Assembly: GCA_023428425.1 (NCBI GenBank)
Contig: JAEYYP010000075.1
Coordinates: 1-35,977 of the forward strand
Length of the DNA stretch: 35,977 bases
Source of the DNA: Pseudomonadota bacterium
GTDB lineage: Bacteria; Pseudomonadota; Alphaproteobacteria; Rhizobiales; Devosiaceae
Direction of reading: 5' to 3'
The position numbers and the translations under genes were made by a program. Each line of letters begins with the position of its first letter. The first letter of the stretch is position 1. Positions 1 to 8,935 of this stretch are shown in pieces. Below the pieces are notes generated by a model that searched no databases, had not been told where the DNA came from, and was given only the letters and a program-made list of their open reading frames with translations.

Positions 1-71
1 CCGTGCTTGCGGCCACCATTGTTGTTGCGCCCACGGGAGCGGTTCTTGTTGTTCTGCTGGTTTGGTCTCAT
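1..71 (-). CDS. DUF4167-type protein, N-terminal fragment
   Basis: Only the first 23 codons are in the window; the gene runs off the left edge. The reading begins MRPNQQNNKNRSRGRNNN and continues with Gly, Arg, Lys and His. This Asn/Gln/Arg/Gly-rich basic start is characteristic of the DUF4167 proteins that lie downstream of prmC in many Hyphomicrobiales. A purine-rich stretch (aaaagaga) precedes the ATG as a plausible ribosome binding site. The composition suggests nucleic-acid or ribosome contact, but the function of the family is not established. The assignment rests on composition and gene order, since no domain is complete. Confidence 0.7.
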   Translation of the reverse strand, partial: MRPNQQNNKNRSRGRNNNGGRKH

Positions 72-398
72 CGTCTCTTTTCAAGCCTTGGAAAAGAACA
101 CTAAGGCAACATCTGGCCATCGGGCACCTGCCGCGGGATCAACCCGCTACGTCCGGCAGCCCCTCAAGGGTTGCGGCCTTCCGGTTGCAGTGCCTGAGCT
201 ATCGACGATTGAACCACTTTTAGGCCCATCGCAGCGAACCGGTTCCTCCACCGAGTGTCGCACTGCCCGTATGCAGCTTGCTGATGAGCGGGTGGCCATC
301 ACCTTGGTGCGGGCAACCCGCGCCTTTGACAGCAAGCGGAACCTATATGGTTCGCCCCGGTATTCCAAGCACAAAATATGGGACGCTCTGTCGGATGC
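72..398. other. Intergenic gap between prmC and the DUF4167 gene
   Basis: This 327-base stretch holds no convincing gene on either strand. It should contain the promoter and 5' leader of the DUF4167 gene and the 3' end of the prmC transcript. Two short perfect inverted repeats are visible: GCGGG-caa-CCCGC at 309-321 and GAACC-tatat-GGTTC at 339-353. Neither is followed by a T-run, so neither looks like a classical intrinsic terminator. No tRNA cloverleaf was recognised. Confidence 0.5.
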
Positions 399-1250
399 TC
401 AAGAGGCAGGCTGGATTCCAGCCACCACCATGCGCTCATGGCCCGCGAGATCACGCTCGACCGAAATCCGCTTGAAGCCCGCCTCGGCGAAGATGTCGGT
501 GACATCGGCGCCCTGCCCCGTGCCGATTTCGAGCAGTACGACACCCTCGGGCGTCAGGTGCGCGGCGGCATCCCGCGCGATGGCGCGATAGGGCCGGAGG
601 CCATCCGGCCCGCCATCGAGCGCAAGGCGCGGATCGTGGTCGCGCACCTCGACCATCAGCGTCGCGATGGCGGCGCTCTCGATATAAGGCGGGTTGGAGA
701 CGATGAGGTCGAAGCGCTCGCCCGGCGCGATCGGATCGAACCACGAGCCCTGCCGGGCTTCGAAGCGATCGAAGACCATGTGGCGCCCGGCGTTGAAGCG
801 GGCCATGTCGAGTGCTTCCTTGGACAGGTCGACGGCGACGGCAGTCATGTCGGACACCTCGGTGAGGAGCGCGATGGGGATGCAGCCGGTGCCTGTACCC
901 AGGTCAAGGATTTTCGGATGGTCGAGCGGCCCGACGATTTCGAGGCCGCGCTGCACCAGCATCTCGGTTTCCGGGCGCGGCACGAGGGTGGCGTCGTTGA
1001 GCTTGAAGGCGAGACCCCAGAAGCCGCGCTCGCCGATGATGCGGGCCACTGGCTCACCCTCGAGGCGGCGTTGCGCCAGCCTTTCGAGGGCCTTGAGCTG
1101 CGGCGGGGCAGTTGGATCGCGCTCGCGGTTGACGAGAGTCAGCCGGTCCATGCCGAAGGCCACTTCGGCAAAGATACGGGCATCCAGTTCCGCCGTGTCG
1201 ATGCCGGCGCGACGGAACAGGTCGCGGACTCCCCGCCATGCTTCCCCCAC
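399..1250 (-). CDS. prmC: Peptide chain release factor N5-glutamine methyltransferase
   Basis: PrmC methylates the glutamine of the GGQ motif in release factors, using S-adenosylmethionine, in the cytoplasm. The 283-residue protein has the SAM-binding motif DLGTGTG at residues 116-122 and the amide-methylase signature NPPY at 186-189. The alpha-helical N-terminal domain (about 1-80) binds the release factor. The start is a GTG at 1248-1250, eight bases after the prfA stop, and no in-frame ATG lies close upstream. Its substrate gene prfA is directly upstream on the same strand, so the two are almost certainly co-transcribed. Length and motifs are normal for the family. Confidence 0.95.
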   Translation of the reverse strand: MGEAWRGVRDLFRRAGIDTAELDARIFAEVAFGMDRLTLVNRERDPTAPPQLKALERLAQRRLEGEPVARIIGERGFWGLAFKLNDATLVPRPETEMLVQRGLEIVGPLDHPKILDLGTGTGCIPIALLTEVSDMTAVAVDLSKEALDMARFNAGRHMVFDRFEARQGSWFDPIAPGERFDLIVSNPPYIESAAIATLMVEVRDHDPRLALDGGPDGLRPYRAIARDAAAHLTPEGVVLLEIGTGQGADVTDIFAEAGFKRISVERDLAGHERMVVAGIQPAS

Positions 1251-1258
1251 GGTCAGTG

Positions 1259-2335
1259 TCAGGAAATGCCCTCCATCGCGGCGAGCTGGGCCGCCTGGTT
1301 CTCGGTGATCAACGCATCGATCAATTCGCCCAACGCATCCCCCGCGATGACCTTGTCGAGCTTGTAGAGCGTCAGGTTGATGCGGTGGTCGGTGACCCGG
1401 CCCTGCGGAAAATTGTAGGTTCGGATGCGCTCGGAGCGGTCGCCCGACCCCACCTGCTCCTTGCGGGAATCGGCGCGGGCCGTGTCGCGGGCATTGCGCT
1501 GCTCCTCATAGAGCCGCGCCTGCAACACCTTCATGGCGGTGGCGCGGTTCTGGTGCTGCGACTTCTGCGAAGCAGTCACGACGATGCCCGTCGGGATGTG
1601 GGTGATGCGCACCGCCGAATCGGTGGTGTTGACGTGCTGGCCGCCGGCGCCGGACGACCGCATCGTGTCTATGCGGATATCCTCGGGCCTGATGTCGATC
1701 TCGATATCCTCGACCTCGGGCAGCACGGCGACAGTGGCGGCTGAGGTATGGATGCGGCCCTGCGCCTCGGTCGCCGGCACGCGCTGCACCCGATGCACGC
1801 CGGACTCGAACTTCAGCTTGGCATAGACGCCCTTGCCCGAAATGTTGGCGGTGACTTCCTTGTAGCCGCCGACTTCGCCCGGGCTTTCCTCCATCAGCTG
1901 GAACTTCCAGCCATTGAGATCGGCATAGCGCTGGTACATGCGCAGCAGGTCGCCGGCAAACAGCGCCGCTTCGTCGCCGCCGGTACCGCCACGGACTTCG
2001 AGGATGACGCTCTTTTCGTCAGCGGCGTCCTTGGGGAGCAGCAGGATGCGAATCTCCTGCACCGCCTGTTCGATGCGCGGCTTGAGCTCGGCGATCTCGG
2101 TCTCGGCCATCTCGGCCATCTCCCTGTCGCCGGACTTCAGCAGGTCCTCGGCATCGGCGAGGTTCTGCACCATCTTCTGGTAGGCCTGAATGGGGCGGAC
2201 GATAGGCTCGAGCTCGGCATATTCCTTGGAGAGCTTGACGAACTGCTCGGCCGAGGGGCCTGACGCAAGCGCCGCCTCGATGGAATCGAAGCGCCTGGTC
2301 ATGGTATCGAGCTTGTCTTGGGGCAGTGACGGCAT
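1259..2335 (-). CDS. prfA: Peptide chain release factor 1
   Basis: RF1 recognises UAA and UAG stop codons on the ribosome and triggers peptide release. The 358-residue protein shows the codon-recognition tripeptide PAT at 187-189, which marks RF1 rather than RF2, and the catalytic GGQ at 231-233 in the context SSGAGGQHVNTTDSAVR. The C-terminal basic region binds the peptidyl transferase centre. It starts at an ATG six bases after the ptsP stop and ends just before prmC, giving the order ptsP-prfA-prmC. Nothing is truncated or unusual. Confidence 0.97.
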   Translation of the reverse strand: MPSLPQDKLDTMTRRFDSIEAALASGPSAEQFVKLSKEYAELEPIVRPIQAYQKMVQNLADAEDLLKSGDREMAEMAETEIAELKPRIEQAVQEIRILLLPKDAADEKSVILEVRGGTGGDEAALFAGDLLRMYQRYADLNGWKFQLMEESPGEVGGYKEVTANISGKGVYAKLKFESGVHRVQRVPATEAQGRIHTSAATVAVLPEVEDIEIDIRPEDIRIDTMRSSGAGGQHVNTTDSAVRITHIPTGIVVTASQKSQHQNRATAMKVLQARLYEEQRNARDTARADSRKEQVGSGDRSERIRTYNFPQGRVTDHRINLTLYKLDKVIAGDALGELIDALITENQAAQLAAMEGIS

Positions 2336-2341
2336 GGCGGA

Positions 2342-4609
2342 CTAGATAGCGAGCCCTTGCCGTTCTGCCCAGCCCATAAGCATCTCGCGGATCGGTGGTC
2401 CCTTCGCCCCTTCGGCCAGCGCGGCGGTCATCGCTTCCTGCAAAGGCTTCAGCTCGAGCCCGAGGATCATTTCCTTGATCGGGCCGATCGATGGCGGCGA
2501 CATGGACAGCTTGGTCATGCCGATCGACATCAGGGCCAGCGCTTCGACGGTGCGGCCGGCGAGCTCGCCACACATGGTGAGCGGCACGTCGTACTTCCTC
2601 GCCATGTCGACGATGTGCTTCAGCGCCCGCATGCGCGGCAATGCGATCGGGTCGTAGGACTTGGCGACGCGCGGATTGCCGCGATCGGCGGCGGTGAGGA
2701 ACATGACGAGGTCGTTCGAGCCGATCGAGACGAAGTCGGCCTCGGGCAGCACCTGGTCGAGTTCGAACAGCAGCGAGGGCACCTCGATCATCGCGCCCAG
2801 CTCGAGCTTCGACGGCACCGGCCGCCCCTCGCGCTTCAGGCGCTCGACCTCGCGATCGACCTCGATACGGGTCTGCCGGAACTCCCAGGTATCGGTGACC
2901 ATGGGGACGAGGATCTTCATCGGCCCGCCATTCGCCGCCTGCAGCAGCGCGCGAATCTGGATTCGCAGCAGGCCCTTGCGGTCGAGCGCCAGGCGGATCG
3001 AGCGGAAGCCCATGGCCGGGTTCTCCTCGGCCTCGGAGCGCAGGTACGGAATCACCTTGTCGCCGCCGACATCGAGCAGACGGAAAACGATCGGCTTGCC
3101 CTCGGTCAGCCGGATGGCTTCGGTATAGAGCTCGACCTGCTCGCGCAGCCGCGGCATGCGCGAGGCGATGATGAACTGCAGTTCGGTGCGGAAGAGCCCG
3201 ACGCCGGCCGCGCCTGTATCCTGCAGCATGGGCAGGTCGGCGACGAGGCCGGAATTGTGGAGCAGCGTGATCGCTATCCCGTCGCGGGTGACCGCCGGCT
3301 TGTCCTTCAGCGTCAGGTAGTGCGCCCGCCGCTTAGCCCCGAGCCGCACCTTGTCGACATAGACCTGGATCATGTCAGGGGTCGGGCGCAGGTAAACCGT
3401 CCCGGCCGGTGCATCGACGATGATGTCGTCGCCTGCTTCGCACAGCGACACGATGTTTTCGGCCTGCCCTACCGCGACGAGGCCGAGCGACTTGGCGACG
3501 ATGGCGACATGCGAGATCGCCGCGCCCTCTTCGAGCACCACGGCGCGGAGCCGGGTGCGGTCGTATTCGAGCAGCTCGGCCGGCCCCATATTGCGGGCGA
3601 CGAGGATGGCGTTCTCCGGCAGCTCCTTCTTGCCCATGGCGTTGCCGTCACCGGTGAGAACGCGCAGGAGGCGGTTCGCCAGGTCGTCGAGGTCATGCAG
3701 GCGGTCGCGGATATAGGGGTCGGTCTGCCGCATCATGCGAGCGCGGGTGTCGTTCTGTACTCGTTCGACCGCCGCTTCGGCGGTGAGGCCGTTGTTGATC
3801 GCCTCGGTCAGGCGGTCGGCCCAGCCGCGATCATGCGCGAACATGCGGTAGCTTTCGAGAATCTCGCGATGGTCGGAGAAACTCTGCATGTCACCGTGGC
3901 TGAGCATGTCGTCGATCGAGATGCGCATCTTGTCGAGCGCCTCGCCGAGCCGGCTCAACTCGACATCGGTATCCTCGGCCACGAAATTGGTGACCACCAC
4001 GCGCGGATCGTGCAGCACCACCTTGCCGAGCGCCACGCCGTCGGTGAAGCCGGTGCCCTCGAAGCTGCGCGGCCGGCGCAGGTCTACCTCCTGCCCCGGC
4101 TTGATCAGCGCGTCGAAGTCGGCGGTCGACATCATCTCGGCGAGTAGGGTCGCCGTGGTGAGCATGGCCTCGATCTCGTCTTCACCGTAGGCGTGGGCAT
4201 CGCGATTCTGCACCACGAGCACGCCGAGTGTCTGCCCGGCGCGCAGCACCGGCACGCCGAGGAAGGCGAGGAAGGACTCTTCACCGGTTTCGGGACGGTA
4301 GGCGTAGCCGGGATGGCTGGAAGCGTTGTCGAGGCTCAGCGGCTCGGCCTGCTTGGCGATGAGGCCGACCAGCCCTTCGCCAAGCCGCAGCGTGGTGTTG
4401 TGCACCGCTTCGGGCTTGAAGCCCTGGTTGGCGAACAGCTCGAGCGCGTTGTCGTCACGCAGGACGTAGAACGAGCATACATCTGCATGCATGTTCTGGG
4501 CGATCAGCCCGACGATCTTGTCGAGCCGGGCCTGCGACGCCAGCGGCTCCGCCATGGTTTCGCGCAACTGCTTCAGAAGCACGCGCGGCCCGCTGATCGC
4601 TGTGGCCAT
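2342..4609 (-). CDS. ptsP: PTS-Ntr phosphoenolpyruvate-protein phosphotransferase (enzyme I-Ntr)
   Basis: PtsP takes phosphate from phosphoenolpyruvate and passes it to NPr (PtsO), the first step of the nitrogen-related regulatory PTS. The 755-residue protein has an N-terminal GAF sensor domain (about 20-165), a PtsI N-terminal domain, the phosphohistidine domain with His367 in GAAISHVAIVAKSLGL, and a PEP-binding barrel with GLFRTE at 471-476, SIGSNDL near 628-634 and the catalytic Cys680 in TMCGELAG. The GAF domain separates it from the sugar PTS enzyme I. The start ATG at 4607-4609 follows gggaaag. A 63-base gap separates it from lysC upstream. Confidence 0.95.
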   Translation of the reverse strand: MATAISGPRVLLKQLRETMAEPLASQARLDKIVGLIAQNMHADVCSFYVLRDDNALELFANQGFKPEAVHNTTLRLGEGLVGLIAKQAEPLSLDNASSHPGYAYRPETGEESFLAFLGVPVLRAGQTLGVLVVQNRDAHAYGEDEIEAMLTTATLLAEMMSTADFDALIKPGQEVDLRRPRSFEGTGFTDGVALGKVVLHDPRVVVTNFVAEDTDVELSRLGEALDKMRISIDDMLSHGDMQSFSDHREILESYRMFAHDRGWADRLTEAINNGLTAEAAVERVQNDTRARMMRQTDPYIRDRLHDLDDLANRLLRVLTGDGNAMGKKELPENAILVARNMGPAELLEYDRTRLRAVVLEEGAAISHVAIVAKSLGLVAVGQAENIVSLCEAGDDIIVDAPAGTVYLRPTPDMIQVYVDKVRLGAKRRAHYLTLKDKPAVTRDGIAITLLHNSGLVADLPMLQDTGAAGVGLFRTELQFIIASRMPRLREQVELYTEAIRLTEGKPIVFRLLDVGGDKVIPYLRSEAEENPAMGFRSIRLALDRKGLLRIQIRALLQAANGGPMKILVPMVTDTWEFRQTRIEVDREVERLKREGRPVPSKLELGAMIEVPSLLFELDQVLPEADFVSIGSNDLVMFLTAADRGNPRVAKSYDPIALPRMRALKHIVDMARKYDVPLTMCGELAGRTVEALALMSIGMTKLSMSPPSIGPIKEMILGLELKPLQEAMTAALAEGAKGPPIREMLMGWAERQGLAI

Positions 4610-4672
4610 CTTTCCCGCCCGGCAGCCCCACGCCGCCCTCCGGCCCGGGCGCCGCCGAACGAACGGAAGGCC

Positions 4673-5944
4673 TCAGGCGTCCTGTTTATCCAGTCCGTAA
4701 TACGTATGGAGGGCGCGAACCGCAAGCTCGGCATACTCGTCGTCGATGAGCACCGAAGTCTTGATTTCCGACGTGGTGATCAGCTGGATGTTGATCGACT
4801 TGTCGGCCAGCGCCTTGAACATCGAAGCCGCGACGCCCGCATGGTTGCGCATGCCGACGCCCACCACTGAGACCTTGGCGCCGCCTTTGGCGGTATTGAG
4901 CGTGCGGTATTCGAACTTGCCGGCCTTGCTGGCGGCCTCGAGGGCCTTGATCGCCTTGTCGTGCTCGGCATCGGGCACGGTGAAGGTGATGTCGGTGGTG
5001 GCGCCATCCTCAGAGATGTTCTGGACGATCATGTCGACCACGATCGACTCGTCGGCAAGCGAGCCGAAGATGGCGGCGGCGACGCCCGGCCGATCCTTGA
5101 CGTCGCGCAGCGTGATCTTGGATTCGGCACGCGCTAGCGTGACGCCCGAAACGATCTGCTTTTCCATGATCTCATCCTCATCGCAAACGAGCGTGCCGGG
5201 AACGCCGGGGGTACCATCGGGCGCAATCTGCGGCGCATCCGGGTCATCGAAAGTGGAACGGACAGTGAGGCGCACCTTGTGCGCCATCGCCATCTCGACC
5301 GAGCGGATCATCAGCACCTTGGCGCCGAGCGAGGCCATTTCCAGCATCTCCTCGAAGGAGATCTTGGAGAGCCGTTGCGCCTTGGGCACGATGCGCGGGT
5401 CGGTGGTGTAGACTCCATCGACATCGGTGTAGATGTCGCAGCGATCGGCGCCGACGGCGGCGGCCACGGCCACGGCCGAGGTATCCGAGCCGCCCCGGCC
5501 GAGCGTCGTGATGCGACCCGACGGCGCCACGCCCTGGAAGCCGGTGATGACCGGCACCATGCCTTCGGCGAAGCGCTTGTTGAGCTCGGTGGGGTCGATT
5601 TCCACGATGCGGGCGGCGCCATGGGCGTCGTCGGTCTTGATCGGCACCTGCCAGCCCTGGAAGGAACGCGACGGGATGCCCATTTCGGAAAGCACGATGG
5701 CCATCAGGCCGGCGGTCACCTGTTCGCCCGAGGCGACGACGGCGTCGTATTCGCGCGCGTCATACAGCTTCGAGCCTTCGTTGACCCAGCCGACCAGCTC
5801 GTTGGTCTTGCCGCTCATCGCCGAAACGACGACGGCAACTTCATTGCCGGCCTCGACCTCGCGCTTCACATGGCGCGCCGCCTGCCGGATGCGCTCGACG
5901 GGGGCGACGGACGTGCCACCGAACTTCACTACGATACGGCCCAA
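4673..5944 (-). CDS. lysC: Aspartate kinase
   Basis: Aspartokinase phosphorylates aspartate, the first step towards lysine, threonine, methionine and diaminopimelate. I chose the TTG start at 5942-5944, which gives MGRIVVKFGGTSVAP, the normal family N-terminus with KFGGTS at 7-12, preceded by the purine-rich ggggtagggg. An in-frame TTG at 6011-6013 would add 23 residues that do not look like the family. The 423-residue protein has the kinase fold with GRGGSDTSAVAVA in its middle and tandem C-terminal ACT domains, consistent with allosteric control by lysine or threonine. A hairpin (CCGCC-agaacc-GGCGG, 5964-5979) lies just upstream of the binding site. Confidence 0.93.
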   Translation of the reverse strand: MGRIVVKFGGTSVAPVERIRQAARHVKREVEAGNEVAVVVSAMSGKTNELVGWVNEGSKLYDAREYDAVVASGEQVTAGLMAIVLSEMGIPSRSFQGWQVPIKTDDAHGAARIVEIDPTELNKRFAEGMVPVITGFQGVAPSGRITTLGRGGSDTSAVAVAAAVGADRCDIYTDVDGVYTTDPRIVPKAQRLSKISFEEMLEMASLGAKVLMIRSVEMAMAHKVRLTVRSTFDDPDAPQIAPDGTPGVPGTLVCDEDEIMEKQIVSGVTLARAESKITLRDVKDRPGVAAAIFGSLADESIVVDMIVQNISEDGATTDITFTVPDAEHDKAIKALEAASKAGKFEYRTLNTAKGGAKVSVVGVGMRNHAGVAASMFKALADKSINIQLITTSEIKTSVLIDDEYAELAVRALHTYYGLDKQDA

Positions 5945-6061
5945 GGCCCCTACCCCGCATTGTCCGCCAGAACCGGCGGGTACGCTCAAGAATTGCGCGG
6001 GGATTTGCCACAAACACGCGGGGTTATCAACTCTCCCCTGCCGCCCTGCCTTTGGCCGAGA

Positions 6062-7663
6062 TCAATCCTCTCCGACGAGGCCGGAGCCGACGATCCGCAG
6101 CGCGGTGCCGATCGCATCGCGCGCCGCTTCTGGCACCTCGACATGCAGGCCCGCCTGGTCGCGTCGGAACGCCAACGGGGTGCTGTCTCCCACGACCTCG
6201 ACGCGGCCTACTTCGCCGCTCACCAGTTGCCCGCCTGCGCGCAGAGACGCAATGGTGAGCGTCGACGATGCCAGGCCGAGCGTCGTTGCGAAAAGGGCAT
6301 CCGGACGGGTGGTGAAGCGGATATCCTCGCCGGTGAACGGGGAGGCCGATGCCTCGCCGAATTGCCCGGACTTCACCTCGGTCGGGCCTTCGCCGAAAAT
6401 GCGCCACGGCCGGGTCTCGTGGATGGCCGCGCCGAAGCGCTGCATCCATGCGCCCACCGCGGTGACGATCGCCCGTTCCTCGCTGTCGATCGTGCCGTCG
6501 CCGCGCATCGGAATGCTGAGCAGCAGGTTGCCGTTCTTGGCCACCACGTCGCAGAGCCGGTGCACGACCTTGTCGGCGCTCATGTAGGCCTTTCGGTCGA
6601 ATATCTGGCGCTTGTAGTGCCACTCGCCGATGCAGGTGTCGGTCTGCCAGACCTCCGGAACGATGCTGGCGCGGAAGCCGCGCTCGACATCCTCGACCAG
6701 CGCCCCCTGCCGGTGCTCGGGCAGTTCCTTGGTGTTGAGCACGACGTCGAGCGCACCGCGCGTGGCGATGGACCGGTTGTAGTAATGCGCGGCGATATCG
6801 AGCCCGGCCTGGCCGAGCGGCAGGTCGAAATTGTCGAAATAGACGAGATCGGGATCGTAGCTGTCGATGAGATCGCGGCAGCGGCGATACCAGTTGCGCA
6901 CGAAGATCGGATTGGCGAGCGGCGGGACCTCGTTCCACACCCGGTCATGCGCATCGTGCCAGTCGGCAGCGGCCTTCGCGTCCGCCAGGCCTGCGGGCAT
7001 CGGCATCACCGCACCGGCGTAGAGCTCCTGCGGGTCGAGGCCCTCCCACCATGTGCCCTGCCCGTCGCGACGGCCGAGGCGATACGCATCGTAGCGCTCG
7101 CCAGCGCGTGGACCTTCGGCGTCGTAGCCGTAGGCGGTCTGGAACCAGTGCCAGGCATGCGCGGCGTGGTTGCTGACGCCGAAGCGCAACCCGTGGTGGC
7201 GCGCCCGCTCCGCCCAGGTGCCGATGATGTCGCGCTTCGGCCCGAGCCGGACGCTGTTCCAGTCGTGCCAGCGCGAATCCCACGCATCGAAATTGTCGTG
7301 GTGGTTGGCCATGGCCACGAAATATCGGGCACCGGCCGCCTTGTAGAGCGACAGCAGGTCGTCCGGGTCCCAATTTTCTGCGGTCCAGCGGCGCTGGATC
7401 TCGATGAAGCCGGTATCCGCCGGATGGCCGTAGTCGCGCAGGTGATGCTCGTATTGCGGCGAGCCCTGGATGTACATGTGCCGTGCATACCAGTCGCCGG
7501 CCTCGGGCACGCATTGCGGGCCCCAATGCGCCCAGAGCCCGAACTTGGCGTCGCGATACCAGTCCGGAACGCGGTAACCGGCCTTCAGCGACTCCCAGTC
7601 CGCCGAGAATGGCCCCTCGATGCGCTTGTCACCGACAATGTCGAGCGTGGTCATAGCAGTCAT
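6062..7663 (-). CDS. GH29-type alpha-L-fucosidase-like glycoside hydrolase
   Basis: The 533-residue protein resembles glycoside hydrolase family 29, retaining exo-alpha-L-fucosidases. Visible landmarks are FGLWAHWG at 41-48, MANHHDNFDAWDS at 118-130, and PDLVYFDNFD at 271-280, where Asp277 aligns with the family nucleophile. The segment VVAKNGNLLLSIPMRGDG at 373-390 matches the end of the barrel, and a beta-rich C-terminal domain follows. The start ATG at 7661-7663 has a good binding site (ggaggggac). There is no signal peptide, so the enzyme should be cytoplasmic and act on imported saccharides. No sugar transporter or regulator gene lies nearby; it sits between lysC and ubiG. Substrate specificity cannot be read from sequence alone. 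Confidence 0.8.
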   Translation of the reverse strand: MTAMTTLDIVGDKRIEGPFSADWESLKAGYRVPDWYRDAKFGLWAHWGPQCVPEAGDWYARHMYIQGSPQYEHHLRDYGHPADTGFIEIQRRWTAENWDPDDLLSLYKAAGARYFVAMANHHDNFDAWDSRWHDWNSVRLGPKRDIIGTWAERARHHGLRFGVSNHAAHAWHWFQTAYGYDAEGPRAGERYDAYRLGRRDGQGTWWEGLDPQELYAGAVMPMPAGLADAKAAADWHDAHDRVWNEVPPLANPIFVRNWYRRCRDLIDSYDPDLVYFDNFDLPLGQAGLDIAAHYYNRSIATRGALDVVLNTKELPEHRQGALVEDVERGFRASIVPEVWQTDTCIGEWHYKRQIFDRKAYMSADKVVHRLCDVVAKNGNLLLSIPMRGDGTIDSEERAIVTAVGAWMQRFGAAIHETRPWRIFGEGPTEVKSGQFGEASASPFTGEDIRFTTRPDALFATTLGLASSTLTIASLRAGGQLVSGEVGRVEVVGDSTPLAFRRDQAGLHVEVPEAARDAIGTALRIVGSGLVGED

Positions 7664-7771
7664 GCGCGGTGTCCCCTCCAAGTGCCGGCGAGCTTGGGTA
7701 GCATGCGATGCAGGCGGATGCGACGCGCCACAGAGTTGAATGTGGGCGGCCATCCGCGACGCTGCATCCTC

Positions 7772-7800
7772 TTGCCCCGCCCGGGTGCAAGGCCGATAAC
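7772..7800 (+). promoter_or_regulatory. Candidate promoter for a leaderless ubiG transcript
   Basis: TTGCCC at 7772-7777 and GATAAC at 7795-7800 are separated by 17 bases. Transcription would then start about at the ubiG ATG (7807). No Shine-Dalgarno sequence is present before that ATG, which agrees with a leaderless message. The -35 element is weak, so this is an inference from spacing. Confidence 0.3.
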
Positions 7801-7806
7801 CCCTCT

Positions 7807-8547
7807 ATGACCGATACCACCATCAATACCGACGAGATCGCCAAGTTCGCGGCCATGGCGGACGAATGGTGGGACCCCAAGGGCAAGTTCAAGCCGCTGC
7901 ACAAGTTCAACCCGGTGCGGCTGGCCTATGTGCGCGACAATGCCATCCGCCATTTCGGCAAGAATGCGAGTGTGCGGCGGCCGCTCGAGGGGCTGCGCGT
8001 GCTCGATATCGGCTGCGGCGGCGGGTTGCTGAGCGAACCGCTGACGCGGCTGGGCGCCTCGGTCACCGGCATCGATGCGGGCGAGAAGAATATCGCGATC
8101 GCGAAACTGCATGCCGAGCAGTCGGGGCTTGCGATCGACTATCGGGCGGTGACAGCCGAGAGCGTGGCCGCGGGCGGCGAGCGCTTCGACATCGTACTCA
8201 ACATGGAAGTGGTGGAACATGTCGACAACGTGCCGCTCTACATGAAGAGCTGCGCCGACCTGGTGGCGCCGGGCGGGCTGCTGTTCACCGCCTCGATCAA
8301 TCGCACGCCGCGCGCCTTCGCGCTCGCCATTGTCGGCGCCGAATACGTGCTCGGCCGGCTGCCCAGGGGCACGCACGACTACTCGAAATTCCTCACCCCG
8401 GACGAGATCGGCACGCTGGTGAAGCGCAACGGCCTCAAGGTGGTGGAGAAGGTCGGCGTCAGCTTTCACCCGCTTGCCGACGAATGGCGGCAGAGCCGCG
8501 ACACCGGCGTCAACTACATGGTGCTGGCGGAAAAGCCGGCCAGGTAG
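7807..8547 (+). CDS. ubiG: Bifunctional 2-polyprenyl-6-hydroxyphenol methylase / 3-demethylubiquinol 3-O-methyltransferase
   Basis: UbiG performs both O-methylations of ubiquinone biosynthesis at the inner face of the membrane. The 246-residue protein begins MTDTTINTDEIAKFAAMADEW, typical of UbiG. The SAM motif DIGCGGG is at 67-73, followed by the family segment MEVVEHVDN and the late motif RGTHDYSKFLTP. I chose the ATG at 7807 because the protein then begins as the family does; the reading frame is open 33 codons further upstream, but that segment is unlike UbiG. UbiG divergent from lysC is a common Hyphomicrobiales arrangement, here interrupted by the fucosidase-like gene. Confidence 0.95.
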   Translation: MTDTTINTDEIAKFAAMADEWWDPKGKFKPLHKFNPVRLAYVRDNAIRHFGKNASVRRPLEGLRVLDIGCGGGLLSEPLTRLGASVTGIDAGEKNIAIAKLHAEQSGLAIDYRAVTAESVAAGGERFDIVLNMEVVEHVDNVPLYMKSCADLVAPGGLLFTASINRTPRAFALAIVGAEYVLGRLPRGTHDYSKFLTPDEIGTLVKRNGLKVVEKVGVSFHPLADEWRQSRDTGVNYMVLAEKPAR

Positions 8548-8551
8548 CGCG

Positions 8552-8797
8552 TCAGCCGACGACCAGCGTCTCGCCGCCGAAGCAGAGCGTGATGGTGCCG
8601 GCGATGGGGCGGCCCGCCAGGTCTTCGTCCCAGTACATGAACCAGCCGTGCTCGCCATATTGGGCGTCGAGTGCGACGACGAGCTTGGCATCGACGGCGC
8701 TGGACCGCGCCATCAGGTGCGCGGCTTCGTCACTGAGCATGGCGCGGATGGCGCCGCCGCTGGTGGTTTCGGCCGGGGTGAGTTGCGCATGGTGCAT
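8552..8797 (-). CDS. Small hypothetical protein, 81 residues
   Basis: I do not recognise a family. The reading begins MHHAQLTPAETTSGGAIRAM and ends with a beta-looking tail (GTITLCFGGETLVVG). It has no signal peptide, membrane segment or metal-binding cluster. Support for a real gene is an excellent ribosome binding site (gaggaaac, four bases before the ATG), a stop only four bases from the ubiG stop in a convergent arrangement, and its position opposite ilvD across a 214-base divergent region. The frame is open further upstream, but the binding site favours the short form. Function unknown. Confidence 0.6.
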   Translation of the reverse strand: MHHAQLTPAETTSGGAIRAMLSDEAAHLMARSSAVDAKLVVALDAQYGEHGWFMYWDEDLAGRPIAGTITLCFGGETLVVG

Positions 8798-8915
8798 CTT
8801 CGTTTCCTCCTCGGCGCTGGTACTCGGGACTGGGCGCCGTCGGGGGGAGAGTTGCGCCCGGCGCTTGAATTGAAGCTGAACGCGCCGTTTAGCGATGCCG
8901 GGCTCGTGAAATCGG

Positions 8916-8935
8916 ACCGTACCGATGGGTACGGT
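8916..8935. promoter_or_regulatory. Perfect inverted repeat, candidate operator
   Basis: Two 8-base arms, ACCGTACC and GGTACGGT, flank the spacer gatg. The first arm overlaps a second imperfect dyad (ATCGG at 8911-8915 and CCGAT at 8922-8926), and a further GTACCGAT copy lies at about 8954. The site is in the divergent region between the 81-residue ORF and ilvD. Its size and symmetry suit a dimeric repressor such as a TetR-type protein, but no regulator gene is adjacent. Confidence 0.45.

Noticed and set aside
2357..4147. 596-codon plus-strand open frame antisense to ptsP
   Set aside because: ptsP has all catalytic motifs on the minus strand; the antisense product is low-complexity.
5945..6013. 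Longer lysC start adding 23 residues
   Set aside because: The extra residues do not resemble aspartokinases, also begin with TTG, and the shorter form has the purine-rich binding site directly before it.
5279..7810. Long plus-strand open frame antisense to lysC and the fucosidase-like gene
   Set aside because: It mirrors two convincing minus-strand genes; its protein is His/Arg/Asp/Ala-rich without motifs, as expected from high-GC antisense frames.
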